This document shows positions 1-7,254 of a stretch of DNA of 11,591 nucleotides, piece by piece. Source of the stretch: Anaerotignum sp. (GTDB lineage Bacteria; Bacillota; Clostridia; Lachnospirales; Anaerotignaceae); assembly GCA_017442465.1 (NCBI GenBank), contig JAFRZQ010000381.1, positions 1 through 11,591 of the forward strand, read 5' to 3'. The notes below the pieces were generated by a model. The model searched no databases and had not been told where the DNA came from. It was given only the letters and a program-made list of their open reading frames with translations. The translations under genes and the position numbers were made by a program. Position 1 is the first letter of the stretch. Each line of letters opens with the position of its first letter.

Positions 1-1616
1 AAGGAACGGGAAAGTTCCAGCGTATCCAGAACGGTATTTTTCACTTCGATGTTACATTTTCTTTCTGCATTGACACGGATAAAGCCCATGTCAAAGTTCG
101 CATTATGAGCAACCATGACCGCATCCCCACAGAAATCAAGGAATTTCGGCAGAATATCCTGGATCACAGGTGCATCCGCAACCATGTCATCAGTAATACC
201 AGTCAGTTTTGTGATTTCCTCAGAAATGGGTTTTTCTGGATTCACAAAAGTACTGAAACGGTCAACGATTTTACCATCCTGCAGTTTTACCGCACCGATT
301 TCCGTAATGCTTTCCGTTTCTCTGGAAAGTCCTGTGGTTTCAATATCAAATACTACAAAAGTATCATCCAGAGACTGTCCGCGAGGCATCGTCACAACGC
401 TGCCAAGGTCATCGATCAGATAAGCTTCTACACCGTAAATGACCTTCAGATCTGCCTTACCAACGGCATTCATGGCATCAGGGAAAGCCTGTACCACGCC
501 ATGGTCTGTAATTGCAATGGCCTTATGCCCCCACGCAATGGCACGCTCGATATATTTTTTTACATGGGTCACGCCGTCCATACTGCTCATCTGCGTATGA
601 AGATGCAGTTCCACGCGTTTTTCCTCAGAATCATCCATTCTGGGCGCAGGTGCAGAAGCGGTCATGATATTTTTTGCCATGATATTGATTTCCTTGCTGT
701 ATTTATCAAACTGGACGTCGCCCTGTACCCGCAGATATTTGCCTTTTTTGATCTTATCGCTCAGTTCCTGATCGAAAACACTGCGTTTTACAAAGAATTT
801 CACAGTCGTAGAATCGCTCAGGTCAGTGATATCAAAGGAAACAATGTATTTTTCCCCTTTGATTTCCTTGGCTTCCACATTATAGATACTGCCTTCAACG
901 ATAACCGCTTCCCCAACGATTTTTGTATCAATGATCTTGCTGTTATTGCCGTTGATTTCCTTGCCAAAGAGAATGCCTTTGGAAATAGAGGAAGAAACAG
1001 CTGCCACTTCTGCATTGGCTTTTTCCTGTACGGCTTCTGTCTGTGTGGAAACGATTTTCTGGCTCAGTTCCAGTAGTTTCTGTTCCTGCTGCTGTTCCAG
1101 AAGGGCTCTCTCTTCTGCAGATGTCTGTATATTCTTAAATTGTACTGTCAGACGCTGCCCTGTTTCCGTTTCGATCATTTTCATGATGGCATCATCCAGA
1201 TGCTTCTGAGACAGATAATAAGCCATATTGTTTTTTACGAAAATCTGCATCTTGCCGTCAATGATTTTCCATTCTGCATCAGAAATCACACCGGCACAGA
1301 CTCTACTCTGCTGGCTGACAAAGGTCTGTATGCTTTCCCAGTACCCTTCTGCCAGTTGTTCCGGTGTATTTTCTTCCAGTTCGTATGTAATTTCAATATC
1401 CACTTCTCGGATACCGGGCAGATTTTTCAATAATTCCTGTCTTAAATCTTCCCATTTTTGCAGAGGGATCAGCTGCTGCGCAGCAATTTCCATACTTACA
1501 GTACGTCCTTTCTTATGGATGGTCAATTTGCGTACTTCCGTGCCATGAAAGGCTTCCTGTACACTTAAAGATAAGGAAATCTTCTGAAATACATTTTCAA
1601 AATTCTGTGCGGTCAT
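1..1616 (-). CDS. polC: DNA polymerase III PolC-type alpha subunit, N-terminal part (cut by window edge)
   Basis: This is the replicative DNA polymerase of low-GC Gram-positive bacteria, with built-in 3'-5' proofreading. The first 538 codons are visible; family members run to about 1,400-1,450 residues, so the polymerase palm, fingers and C-terminal parts lie outside. Visible order: N-terminal domain with the typical VRKLTIHKKGR stretch (residues 1 to about 160), a short Gln/Glu/Leu-rich helix (about 170-190), an OB-fold (about 225-318), then a PHP domain with HLHTQMSSMDG (H338, H340) and ITDHG (D371, H372). The DEDDh exonuclease is inserted in the PHP domain: Exo I FDIETTG (D424, E426) and Exo II AHNANFDMGF (D509). 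This nested PHP/exonuclease arrangement is diagnostic of PolC rather than DnaE. The ATG at 1616 is preceded by AAAGGAGGG five bases upstream. It is the last gene of the block, 33 nt after ispG. Confidence 0.96.
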   Translation of the reverse strand, partial: MTAQNFENVFQKISLSLSVQEAFHGTEVRKLTIHKKGRTVSMEIAAQQLIPLQKWEDLRQELLKNLPGIREVDIEITYELEENTPEQLAEGYWESIQTFVSQQSRVCAGVISDAEWKIIDGKMQIFVKNNMAYYLSQKHLDDAIMKMIETETGQRLTVQFKNIQTSAEERALLEQQQEQKLLELSQKIVSTQTEAVQEKANAEVAAVSSSISKGILFGKEINGNNSKIIDTKIVGEAVIVEGSIYNVEAKEIKGEKYIVSFDITDLSDSTTVKFFVKRSVFDQELSDKIKKGKYLRVQGDVQFDKYSKEINIMAKNIMTASAPAPRMDDSEEKRVELHLHTQMSSMDGVTHVKKYIERAIAWGHKAIAITDHGVVQAFPDAMNAVGKADLKVIYGVEAYLIDDLGSVVTMPRGQSLDDTFVVFDIETTGLSRETESITEIGAVKLQDGKIVDRFSTFVNPEKPISEEITKLTGITDDMVADAPVIQDILPKFLDFCGDAVMVAHNANFDMGFIRVNAERKCNIEVKNTVLDTLELSRS

Positions 1617-1621
1617 GCCTT

Positions 1622-1631
1622 CCCTCCTTTC
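1622..1631 (-). promoter_or_regulatory. polC ribosome binding site
   Basis: The minus strand reads AAAGGAGGGA then AGGC and the ATG at 1616. This is a strong Shine-Dalgarno match at normal spacing and fixes the polC start. Confidence 0.85.
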
Positions 1632-1649
1632 TTTCGTAATTTTTCTTCA

Positions 1650-2699
1650 TTATATTTTTTCAATTTCTTCCATCAGAGCAGAAACAAGCTCATCCTCATT
1701 CACTTTACGGATAACTTCGCCCTTTTTGAATACCAGACCAACGCCTTTGCCCCCGGCAATGCCAAGGTCTGCTTCTCTTGCTTCTCCAGGCCCATTTACG
1801 ACACAGCCCATAACAGCGACCTTGATATTTTTATCGATATATTTGCATTTCTCTTCTACTTCATTTGCGATGGAGATCAGATCGATCTCTGTTCTGCCGC
1901 AAGTAGGACAGGAAACAAATTCAATGCCGAATTTACGCAGGCCAAGACTTTTCAGAATTTCTCTTGCAGCCTTTATTTCTTCCACAGGGTCACCTGTCAG
2001 GGAAACACGAAGGGTATCACCAATACCCATGGCCAAAATCGTACCAATGCCTACTGCGGATTTGATGGTACCTGCGTATGGTGTCCCCGCTTCTGTGATA
2101 CCTACATGAATGGGATAAGGAATCGCTTCAGAAAGCAGGCGGTATGCTTCAATGGAGAAAGGCACGTCAGATGCTTTGATTGAAACAACGATATCATAGA
2201 ATTCGAATTTTTCCAGAATATGTACGTGTTTCAGAGCACTTTCCACCAAGCCCTGTGGTGTCACACCACCGTATTTTTCCACCAGCTCTTTCTCCAGAGA
2301 ACCGCTGTTTACACCAATACGGATGGGAATGTTCTTTTCCTTCGCCATATCAACGACCTGCTTGATCTTATCTTCATCACCGATGTTGCCGGGGTTGATA
2401 CGAACTTTATCAATACCCAGTTCCATGACACGCAGAGCAAGTCTATAGTCAAAATGGATATCCGCCACCAAAGGAATATGGATGCGTTTTTTGATTTCAC
2501 CAACGGCATCTGCTGCAACCATATCAGGAATGGCCACACGCACCAGTTCACAACCTGCTTCTTCCAGTGCGAGGATCTGTTTTACGGTAGCATCCACATC
2601 TCTGGTATCCGTATTACACATGGACTGAATGATAACAGGGTTCGTTCCGCCCATCATCAGACCACCGATATTTACTTCTCTTGTCAGTTTTCTTTCCAT
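1650..2699 (-). CDS. ispG: 4-hydroxy-3-methylbut-2-en-1-yl diphosphate synthase
   Basis: IspG (GcpE) is a cytosolic [4Fe-4S] enzyme that reduces 2-C-methyl-D-erythritol 2,4-cyclodiphosphate to HMBPP, the penultimate step of the MEP isoprenoid pathway. The product of 349 residues matches the short bacterial form without the plant insert. An N-terminal TIM-barrel region carries IIQSMCNTDTRD and VADIHFDYRLAL, and the C-terminal part carries the cluster ligands Cys264, Cys267 (FVSCPTCGRTE) and Cys299 in MGCVVNGPGEA, with Glu306 just after. I chose the ATG at 2699 because the protein then starts MERKLTREV as in relatives. An in-frame TTG at 2717 would add six residues and has no better ribosome binding site; the site before 2699 is itself weak. 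An intrinsic terminator lies just upstream, so how ispG is transcribed is unclear. Another MEP gene, dxr, is two genes upstream. Confidence 0.96.
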   Translation of the reverse strand: MERKLTREVNIGGLMMGGTNPVIIQSMCNTDTRDVDATVKQILALEEAGCELVRVAIPDMVAADAVGEIKKRIHIPLVADIHFDYRLALRVMELGIDKVRINPGNIGDEDKIKQVVDMAKEKNIPIRIGVNSGSLEKELVEKYGGVTPQGLVESALKHVHILEKFEFYDIVVSIKASDVPFSIEAYRLLSEAIPYPIHVGITEAGTPYAGTIKSAVGIGTILAMGIGDTLRVSLTGDPVEEIKAAREILKSLGLRKFGIEFVSCPTCGRTEIDLISIANEVEEKCKYIDKNIKVAVMGCVVNGPGEAREADLGIAGGKGVGLVFKKGEVIRKVNEDELVSALMEEIEKI

Positions 2700-2723
2700 T
2701 TTTTCACTCTTTTCCAAAATCTC

Positions 2724-2758
2724 AAAAAACGCCTGAATATTTTCCAGTTCAGGCGTTT
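2724..2758 (-). terminator. Intrinsic terminator after rseP
   Basis: A perfect 11-bp inverted repeat, AAACGCCTGAA (2727-2737) and TTCAGGCGTTT (2748-2758), with a 10-nt loop. On the minus strand the stem runs into TTTTTT (complement of 2724-2729). The hairpin starts 5 nt after the rseP stop and its T-tract ends 24 nt before the ispG ATG. Confidence 0.85.
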
Positions 2759-2763
2759 CTATT

Positions 2764-3855
2764 TCAGATAATAAATTTCATAATATCGCCAAAGAGGACA
2801 TACACCATCAGTCCCATGATGAACATAAAACCAAGAAACTGCAGCTTTCCTTCCGTTTCAGGATCCAAAGGTTTTCGGCGGACTGCTTCATACAGAAGGA
2901 ACAGAATTTTACCGCCATCCAATCCTGGAATCGGGAACAGATTCAGCACACCAAGATTGGCACTGAGGACCGCACCGATATATACAACATTCTGAATAGC
3001 AGCCATCAGGCTATACTCCAAACCGGCTTCATAACTGGTTTCTACAGTTTTAAAAATGGCGATCGGACCGCCGTATTCATCTTTTTCTGCTGTAAAGGTA
3101 AATACACGCACTAGCCCTTCTGCAGTCATTTTCACATAATTGATCATGGAAAACAGACTGTAATGAACTGTTTCGCCGATAGTCATTTTTTCATAACCCT
3201 CTACAGGCTCTGCAAACAGACCTGTTACAACATTGGGGTTAAAACCGATCAGATATCTTCCGCTGGCTTCATCCAGTCGGGGCTGTAATTCATAGCGATA
3301 CAGCATGCCGTTTTTCCCAATGACCTCCAAATCTATGGGGTCTCCTTTGTTATCCATCAGTAGATAAGACAGTTCATCATAAATATGAATGGTTTTTCCG
3401 TTGATCTTTCGAATGGTATCCCCTGGCTGCAGTCCGCATTCCGCTGCAGCAGATTCTGGTATGATGGCTCTGATCTCAGGTGTAGCTGTATATGAGGTAC
3501 AGGTCAGACCAAAAATCATAACGAACGCCAGAATGAAATTCATCATTGGTCCTGCAAACATGACCGCAAATCGTACACCAACAGATTTTGTCAGAAAGGA
3601 TGTAGAACTGGGAGAGGAGCCATCTTCACTATCCCCTTCCATGCGGCAGAAACCGCCCAAAGGAATGGCACGCAGACTATATTCTGTATCTCCTTTGGTA
3701 ACAGAAGTGATTTTCGGGCCCATGCCAACAGCAAATTCCTGTACCCAGATGCCGCTTTTTTTTGCAACGATAAAATGACCAAATTCATGGGCAACCACAA
3801 GGACACCCAGCAATAAAATTGTAATCAGTAACGAGGAAATGTTCCTCACCTCCAA
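2764..3855 (-). CDS. rseP: Site-2 family intramembrane zinc metalloprotease (RseP/RasP)
   Basis: This is an S2P-family protease of the cytoplasmic membrane. In Bacillus the relative RasP cleaves anti-sigma factors and leftover signal peptides; the substrate here is unknown. The first transmembrane helix carries the zinc motif HEFGH (23-27 counted from the TTG at 3855), and the GPMMNFILA segment (102-110) begins the next helix. A PDZ domain spans about 125-190 (AAAECGLQPGDTIRKING). The third zinc ligand lies in NLFPIPGLDGG (D313) near a final membrane helix that ends at the C-terminus. The usual length is 340-430 residues, so the gene is complete. The start is uncertain: the frame opens with TTG at 3855 and GTG at 3849, but both sit at or inside the Shine-Dalgarno-like GGAGGTGAGG. 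The best-spaced codon is the ATT at 3840, which would give 358 residues. dxr ends 4 nt upstream of the TTG. Confidence 0.95.
   Translation of the reverse strand: MEVRNISSLLITILLLGVLVVAHEFGHFIVAKKSGIWVQEFAVGMGPKITSVTKGDTEYSLRAIPLGGFCRMEGDSEDGSSPSSTSFLTKSVGVRFAVMFAGPMMNFILAFVMIFGLTCTSYTATPEIRAIIPESAAAECGLQPGDTIRKINGKTIHIYDELSYLLMDNKGDPIDLEVIGKNGMLYRYELQPRLDEASGRYLIGFNPNVVTGLFAEPVEGYEKMTIGETVHYSLFSMINYVKMTAEGLVRVFTFTAEKDEYGGPIAIFKTVETSYEAGLEYSLMAAIQNVVYIGAVLSANLGVLNLFPIPGLDGGKILFLLYEAVRRKPLDPETEGKLQFLGFMFIMGLMVYVLFGDIMKFII
3844..3854 (-). promoter_or_regulatory. rseP ribosome binding site of unclear start assignment
   Basis: The minus strand reads TTTGGAGGTGAGGAACATT directly after the dxr stop. 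GGAGGTG is a strong Shine-Dalgarno, but no ATG, GTG or TTG follows at normal distance. The codon eight bases after GGAGG is ATT (3840-3838). Confidence 0.6.
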
Positions 3856-3859
3856 ATAC

Positions 3860-5008
3860 TTACTTGAAGCTTACCTTCGCTGCATAGTCCTTTGCCCATG
3901 CATCTGCTTCCAGCAAGTCTTCCAAAGTATATTCATATTTTACAGTATATGCATCCATTGTTTGTTCAATCAGTTCAGGAATATCAAGGAATCCGATATC
4001 CCCTTTCAGGAAGCGGGCAACTGCAACCTCATTGGCACCATTCAGCACTGCAGGCAGTGTGCCGCTGGTTTTCAGTGCACGATAAGCCAGAGAGAGACAT
4101 TTGAATGTTTCCATATCAGGTTTATCAAAAGTCAAATTATTTCTCTGTGTAAAATCTACACGAGGAAATGGACTCTTTACACGCTTGGGATATGTCAATG
4201 CATACTGGATAGGTACACGCATATCAGGTTCCCCCAGCTGTGCCACAATTGCACCATCTTCATATTCCACCGCAGAATGCACGATACTCTGAGGGTGCAC
4301 CAGAACTTCGATCTGATCCACATCCACACCGAACAGCCATTTTGCTTCCATCACTTCCAGACCTTTATTCATCAGCGTGGCAGAGTCAATGGTGATTTTA
4401 TTGCCCATGCTCCAATTGGGATGTTTCAGAGCATCTGCTGCTGTTACGTTCAGCAGTTCCTCCCTCTTTTTGCCGCGGAAAGGACCACCGGAGGCTGTCA
4501 GCAGAATGCGTTCAATTTTGCTGCCTTCATTACCCTGCAGGGACTGGAAAATAGCAGAATGTTCGCTATCCACAGGATAAATATTGATGTTATGTTTTTT
4601 CGCCAGATCCATAACCAGCTGACCGGCAGAAACCAGCGTTTCCTTATTGGCCAGTGCAATATTCTTGCCTGCACGAATGGCTTCAAAGGTAGGCTTCAGA
4701 CCCACATTTCCAACAACAGAGGTCACAACTGTATCCACGCCTTCATAAGTCGCGGCTTCTACCAGGCCATCCATACCGCAGACAACGCGGATATGCAAAT
4801 CAGAAAGTTTTTCTTTCAGGATTTCTGCATTCTTTTCATCCATCACAGCTACCAGTTCAGGCTGAAATTTTCTCGCCTGTTTTTCCAGCAATCCGATATT
4901 GCTGTTACCGGTGATCGCCATGACCTTGATATCTTTTAAGTTTTCAACTACTTCCAGTGTCTGGGTACCAATAGAACCCGTAGACCCTAAAATAGATATT
5001 TTTCTCAT
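3860..5008 (-). CDS. dxr: 1-deoxy-D-xylulose 5-phosphate reductoisomerase
   Basis: Dxr is the cytosolic NADPH- and divalent-metal-dependent enzyme that converts 1-deoxy-D-xylulose 5-phosphate to 2-C-methyl-D-erythritol 4-phosphate, the committed MEP-pathway step and the fosmidomycin target. Starting at the ATG at 5008 the product has 382 residues, within the family range. Visible motifs are the NADPH-binding loop GSTGSIG (8-14), ALANKETLVSAG, metal ligands Asp147 and Glu149 in VDSEHSAIFQ, the catalytic-loop SGGPFRG, and NKGLEVMEAKWLF with Glu218 and Glu221. An in-frame ATG at 5029 would add seven residues (MVNEGVN), but it lies next to the cdsA stop without a ribosome binding site, whereas AAGGTG lies six bases before 5008. 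It sits between cdsA and rseP, as in many Firmicutes. Confidence 0.97.
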   Translation of the reverse strand: MRKISILGSTGSIGTQTLEVVENLKDIKVMAITGNSNIGLLEKQARKFQPELVAVMDEKNAEILKEKLSDLHIRVVCGMDGLVEAATYEGVDTVVTSVVGNVGLKPTFEAIRAGKNIALANKETLVSAGQLVMDLAKKHNINIYPVDSEHSAIFQSLQGNEGSKIERILLTASGGPFRGKKREELLNVTAADALKHPNWSMGNKITIDSATLMNKGLEVMEAKWLFGVDVDQIEVLVHPQSIVHSAVEYEDGAIVAQLGEPDMRVPIQYALTYPKRVKSPFPRVDFTQRNNLTFDKPDMETFKCLSLAYRALKTSGTLPAVLNGANEVAVARFLKGDIGFLDIPELIEQTMDAYTVKYEYTLEDLLEADAWAKDYAAKVSFK

Positions 5009-5014
5009 ATTTAC

Positions 5015-5020
5015 ACCTTC
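5015..5020 (-). promoter_or_regulatory. dxr ribosome binding site
   Basis: AAGGTG on the minus strand, followed by TAAAT and the ATG at 5008. It supports the shorter dxr start over the ATG at 5029. Confidence 0.6.
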
Positions 5021-5032
5021 ATTCACCATTCA

Positions 5033-5842
5033 TCATTTGATGAGGAACAGCATGATATAGTATAACACGGGAGCTGTCATAATGACGCTGTCAAATCTAT
5101 CCAGTACGCCGCCATGACCGGGCATCAGATTACCGTAATCCTTAATGCCTACCTGACGTTTGATGGAAGATGCCGCCAAATCGCCGATCTGGGAAATGAT
5201 AGAACCTGCAAAGCCGATCAGACCACACAGCAGTAATACATTTACGCCATCAATGGGATAGGTTTTATTGATCCATACACCATACAGCAGGCACAGTACG
5301 ATGGATGTGATAATGCCGCCAACAGAACCTTCAATCGTCTTCTTCGGGCTCAGAGCAGGGCACAGTTTGTTTTTACCCAGGAAATAACCTGTGAAATACG
5401 CACCTGTATCACAGCCAAAGGCGGAGATAAATGCCAGCCAGATCAGCAGTTTCCCGTGATCGTATTCTCTTACCAGATATACGTGGGAAAGCAGGAAGCA
5501 GGCATAGAAGAAACCGAACAACGCTGCCACAACTTCCACATAATTTGTTTTCTTATAACAAAGCACACTGTAAACTAGAAGTGCAATGGTAAACAGGGAT
5601 GTAAACACGCTGAACAATGGTGCTGTATAAATGATCTTATCAATGAAGATCACATAGATTAGCCCGAAAATATAAGCAATAATGTGTGTCCCTTTTACTT
5701 CCTTGGAAATAGCCTTATTGAATTCATACATACCAACAAGACCAAGAACGGCAATGCCAATATGTGTCCATAAGCCGCCGCTTACAATAACAAAAATCAG
5801 CAAAGGTAAAGCTACCAGTGCGGAAATGATTCTCGTTTTCAT
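5033..5842 (-). CDS. cdsA: Phosphatidate cytidylyltransferase (CDP-diacylglycerol synthase)
   Basis: CdsA is an integral membrane enzyme that makes CDP-diacylglycerol from CTP and phosphatidic acid, the branch point for bacterial phospholipids. The 269-residue product is of normal length and consists of about eight hydrophobic segments. It ends with the family signature at about 225-252: SSIKRQVGIKDYG followed by PGHGGVLDRFDS, with the Lys-Asp and the HGG and DRxD elements all intact. The conserved CDTGAYF (144-150) and LSPKKTIEG (164-172) precede it. The start is the ATG at 5842, with GAGGTGA about six bases upstream. That Shine-Dalgarno overlaps the uppS stop codon (gap 11 nt), which suggests coupled translation with uppS. 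Confidence 0.97.
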   Translation of the reverse strand: MKTRIISALVALPLLIFVIVSGGLWTHIGIAVLGLVGMYEFNKAISKEVKGTHIIAYIFGLIYVIFIDKIIYTAPLFSVFTSLFTIALLVYSVLCYKKTNYVEVVAALFGFFYACFLLSHVYLVREYDHGKLLIWLAFISAFGCDTGAYFTGYFLGKNKLCPALSPKKTIEGSVGGIITSIVLCLLYGVWINKTYPIDGVNVLLLCGLIGFAGSIISQIGDLAASSIKRQVGIKDYGNLMPGHGGVLDRFDSVIMTAPVLYYIMLFLIK

Positions 5843-5853
5843 GCACTGTCACC

Positions 5854-6603
5854 TCACTTTAATCTGCCGCCGAAACGACGTTCTCTGTTCTGGTAGTAAT
5901 AAATCGCTTTCTGCAGTTCTGTTTTATCGAAATCAGGCCACAGTACCTCAGAAAAATAAAATTCGGAATACGCGATCTGCCACAGCAGAAAATTACTGAT
6001 TCGCTCTTCCCCACTGGTGCGAATCACCAGTTCCGGATCAGGTGTCCCAGCAGTATCCAGGGCATTGGTGATAACATCTTCTGTCACATCTGTGGGATTC
6101 AGTCTGCCCTCTGCTATGTCTGCGGCAATTTTGCCAACTGCACGGCGCAGTTCATCCCTGCCGCCATAATTCAATGCAATGTGTACGGACAGGCCTGTTT
6201 TTGTTTTGGAGATCTCTTCGATTTCAAGAATTGCATCCTGAATATCTTTATCCAGACGGGAAATATCACCAATCACATCCATGCGAACATTATCATTCAG
6301 GAATTTTTTGAAGTAGTTCTTCAGGTACATGCGCAGCAGATCCATGATGGCACCGACTTCTTCCTCAGAACGTTTCCAGTTTTCTGTGGAGAACGCATAG
6401 ACGGTCAGATGTTCTAACCCCATATCTTTTGCTGCGTAGATGATTTTTTCCAGTGCTTCCGCCCCAGCCTTATGGCCGGCTTTTCTGGGGAGTGCTCTTT
6501 TTGTGGCCCATCTGCCATTACCATCCATGATGATGGCAATATGCTTGGGCATTTTTTCAGGATTCAGCTGATATTCTTCAGCTGTTTCTTTTCCAAAAAA
6601 CAT
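5854..6603 (-). CDS. uppS: Isoprenyl transferase, undecaprenyl diphosphate synthase type
   Basis: A cytosolic cis-prenyltransferase that condenses isopentenyl diphosphate units onto farnesyl diphosphate to make undecaprenyl diphosphate, the lipid carrier for peptidoglycan and other wall polymers. The 249-residue protein shows the complete family pattern: HIAIIMDGNGRWA with catalytic Asp27, RKAGHKAGAEA, YAFSTENWKR (69-78), VIRTSGEERISNFLLWQ (193-209), then EFYFSEVLWPDF and the C-terminal ERRFGGR. The start is the ATG at 6603, preceded by a near-ideal CAGGAGG. An in-frame TTG at 6621 would place that site inside the gene and is rejected. It uses isoprenoid precursors to which the linked dxr and ispG products contribute. 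A GC-rich hairpin lies just upstream, after frr. The exact chain length of the product cannot be read from sequence. Confidence 0.96.
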   Translation of the reverse strand: MFFGKETAEEYQLNPEKMPKHIAIIMDGNGRWATKRALPRKAGHKAGAEALEKIIYAAKDMGLEHLTVYAFSTENWKRSEEEVGAIMDLLRMYLKNYFKKFLNDNVRMDVIGDISRLDKDIQDAILEIEEISKTKTGLSVHIALNYGGRDELRRAVGKIAADIAEGRLNPTDVTEDVITNALDTAGTPDPELVIRTSGEERISNFLLWQIAYSEFYFSEVLWPDFDKTELQKAIYYYQNRERRFGGRLK

Positions 6604-6607
6604 AATT

Positions 6608-6614
6608 GCCTCCT
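6608..6614 (-). promoter_or_regulatory. uppS ribosome binding site
   Basis: AGGAGGC on the minus strand, then AATT and the ATG at 6603. It settles the start against the upstream TTG at 6621. Confidence 0.8.
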
Positions 6615-6616
6615 GT

Positions 6617-6644
6617 AACAAAGCCCCTCTCGGAAAAGAGGGGC
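6617..6644 (-). terminator. Hairpin between frr and uppS, possible weak terminator or attenuator
   Basis: A perfect 8-bp repeat, GCCCCTCT (6623-6630) and AGAGGGGC (6637-6644), with a 6-nt loop. On the minus strand it is followed by TTTGTTAC, a short interrupted U-tract. The stem is strong but the tail is poor, so complete termination is unlikely. It could be a partial terminator, an RNA-stability element or a processing site. Confidence 0.5.
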
Positions 6645-6654
6645 AGTCAAATCA

Positions 6655-7212
6655 TTAAACTGTAAGGATATCTTTGCTTTTTGCTTCGCATTTTGCGTCG
6701 ATTTCAGCAACGTATTTATCAGTCATTTTCTGTGTTTCATCTTCCAGATCTTTCAGCTGATCTTCTGTGATCTCTTTTGCTTTTTCAGCTTTTTTGAAGT
6801 GATCCAGAGCGTCTCTTCTGATGTTTCTCAGAGCAACTTTGGAAGCTTCTGCTTTTTTCTTAACGTCTTTTGTAAGGTCTTTACGTCTTTCTTCTGTCAG
6901 TTCGGGGAATACCAGACGAATTACCTTACCATCGTTGTTGGGGTTGATACCCAGTTCAGACATATTGATTGCTTTTTCAATTGCTTTCAGCAAAGATGTA
7001 TCCCAGGGCTGGATCTGCAGCAGACGAGGTTCGGGAACGGAAATGTTACCAACCTGGTTCAGTGGTGTAGGTGTACCGTAGTATTCTACCATGATTCTAT
7101 CCAGAACGTGGGGATTTGCACGGCCTGCACGGATTGTGCTGTAATCAGCTTCCAGCGCATGCAGTGTTTTTTTCATTTTTTCTTCATAAGGTTTTGTCAT
7201 TTCAGATGCCAT
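6655..7212 (-). CDS. frr: Ribosome recycling factor
   Basis: RRF works with EF-G to split the post-termination ribosome and release mRNA and tRNA. The product has 185 residues, the standard length. The first helix of domain I contains the conserved stretch TIRAGRANPHVLDRI. Domain II follows with YYGTPTPLNQVGNISVPEPR and WDTSLLKAIEKAI, then SELGINPNNDGKVIRL. The C-terminal helices of the three-helix bundle are rich in Lys and Glu (ELTEERRKDLTKDVKK onward). The start is the ATG at 7212, with AGGAGG eight bases upstream. An in-frame ATG four codons later is less well spaced. It lies 42 nt after pyrH, the usual pairing in bacteria. Confidence 0.98.
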   Translation of the reverse strand: MASEMTKPYEEKMKKTLHALEADYSTIRAGRANPHVLDRIMVEYYGTPTPLNQVGNISVPEPRLLQIQPWDTSLLKAIEKAINMSELGINPNNDGKVIRLVFPELTEERRKDLTKDVKKKAEASKVALRNIRRDALDHFKKAEKAKEITEDQLKDLEDETQKMTDKYVAEIDAKCEAKSKDILTV

Positions 7213-7254
7213 AATCGTTTCCTCCTAGCGTGAACAAAATCTTTCGATAATTTA

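Noticed and set aside
105..1076. Plus-strand open frame (323 codons) opposite polC
   Set aside because: It lies antisense to the PHP, exonuclease and OB regions of PolC, has no plausible ribosome binding site or domain, and its composition is typical of a shadow frame.
2700..2717. TTG at 2717 as the ispG start
   Set aside because: It adds six non-conserved residues, lies almost against the terminator T-tract and lacks a ribosome binding site; MERKLTREV from the ATG at 2699 fits the family.
3839..4939. Long plus-strand open frame (366 codons) opposite dxr
   Set aside because: It is the shadow of dxr, which has full catalytic motifs and a ribosome binding site. The antisense product is rich in His, Phe, Cys and Ile with no recognisable domain.
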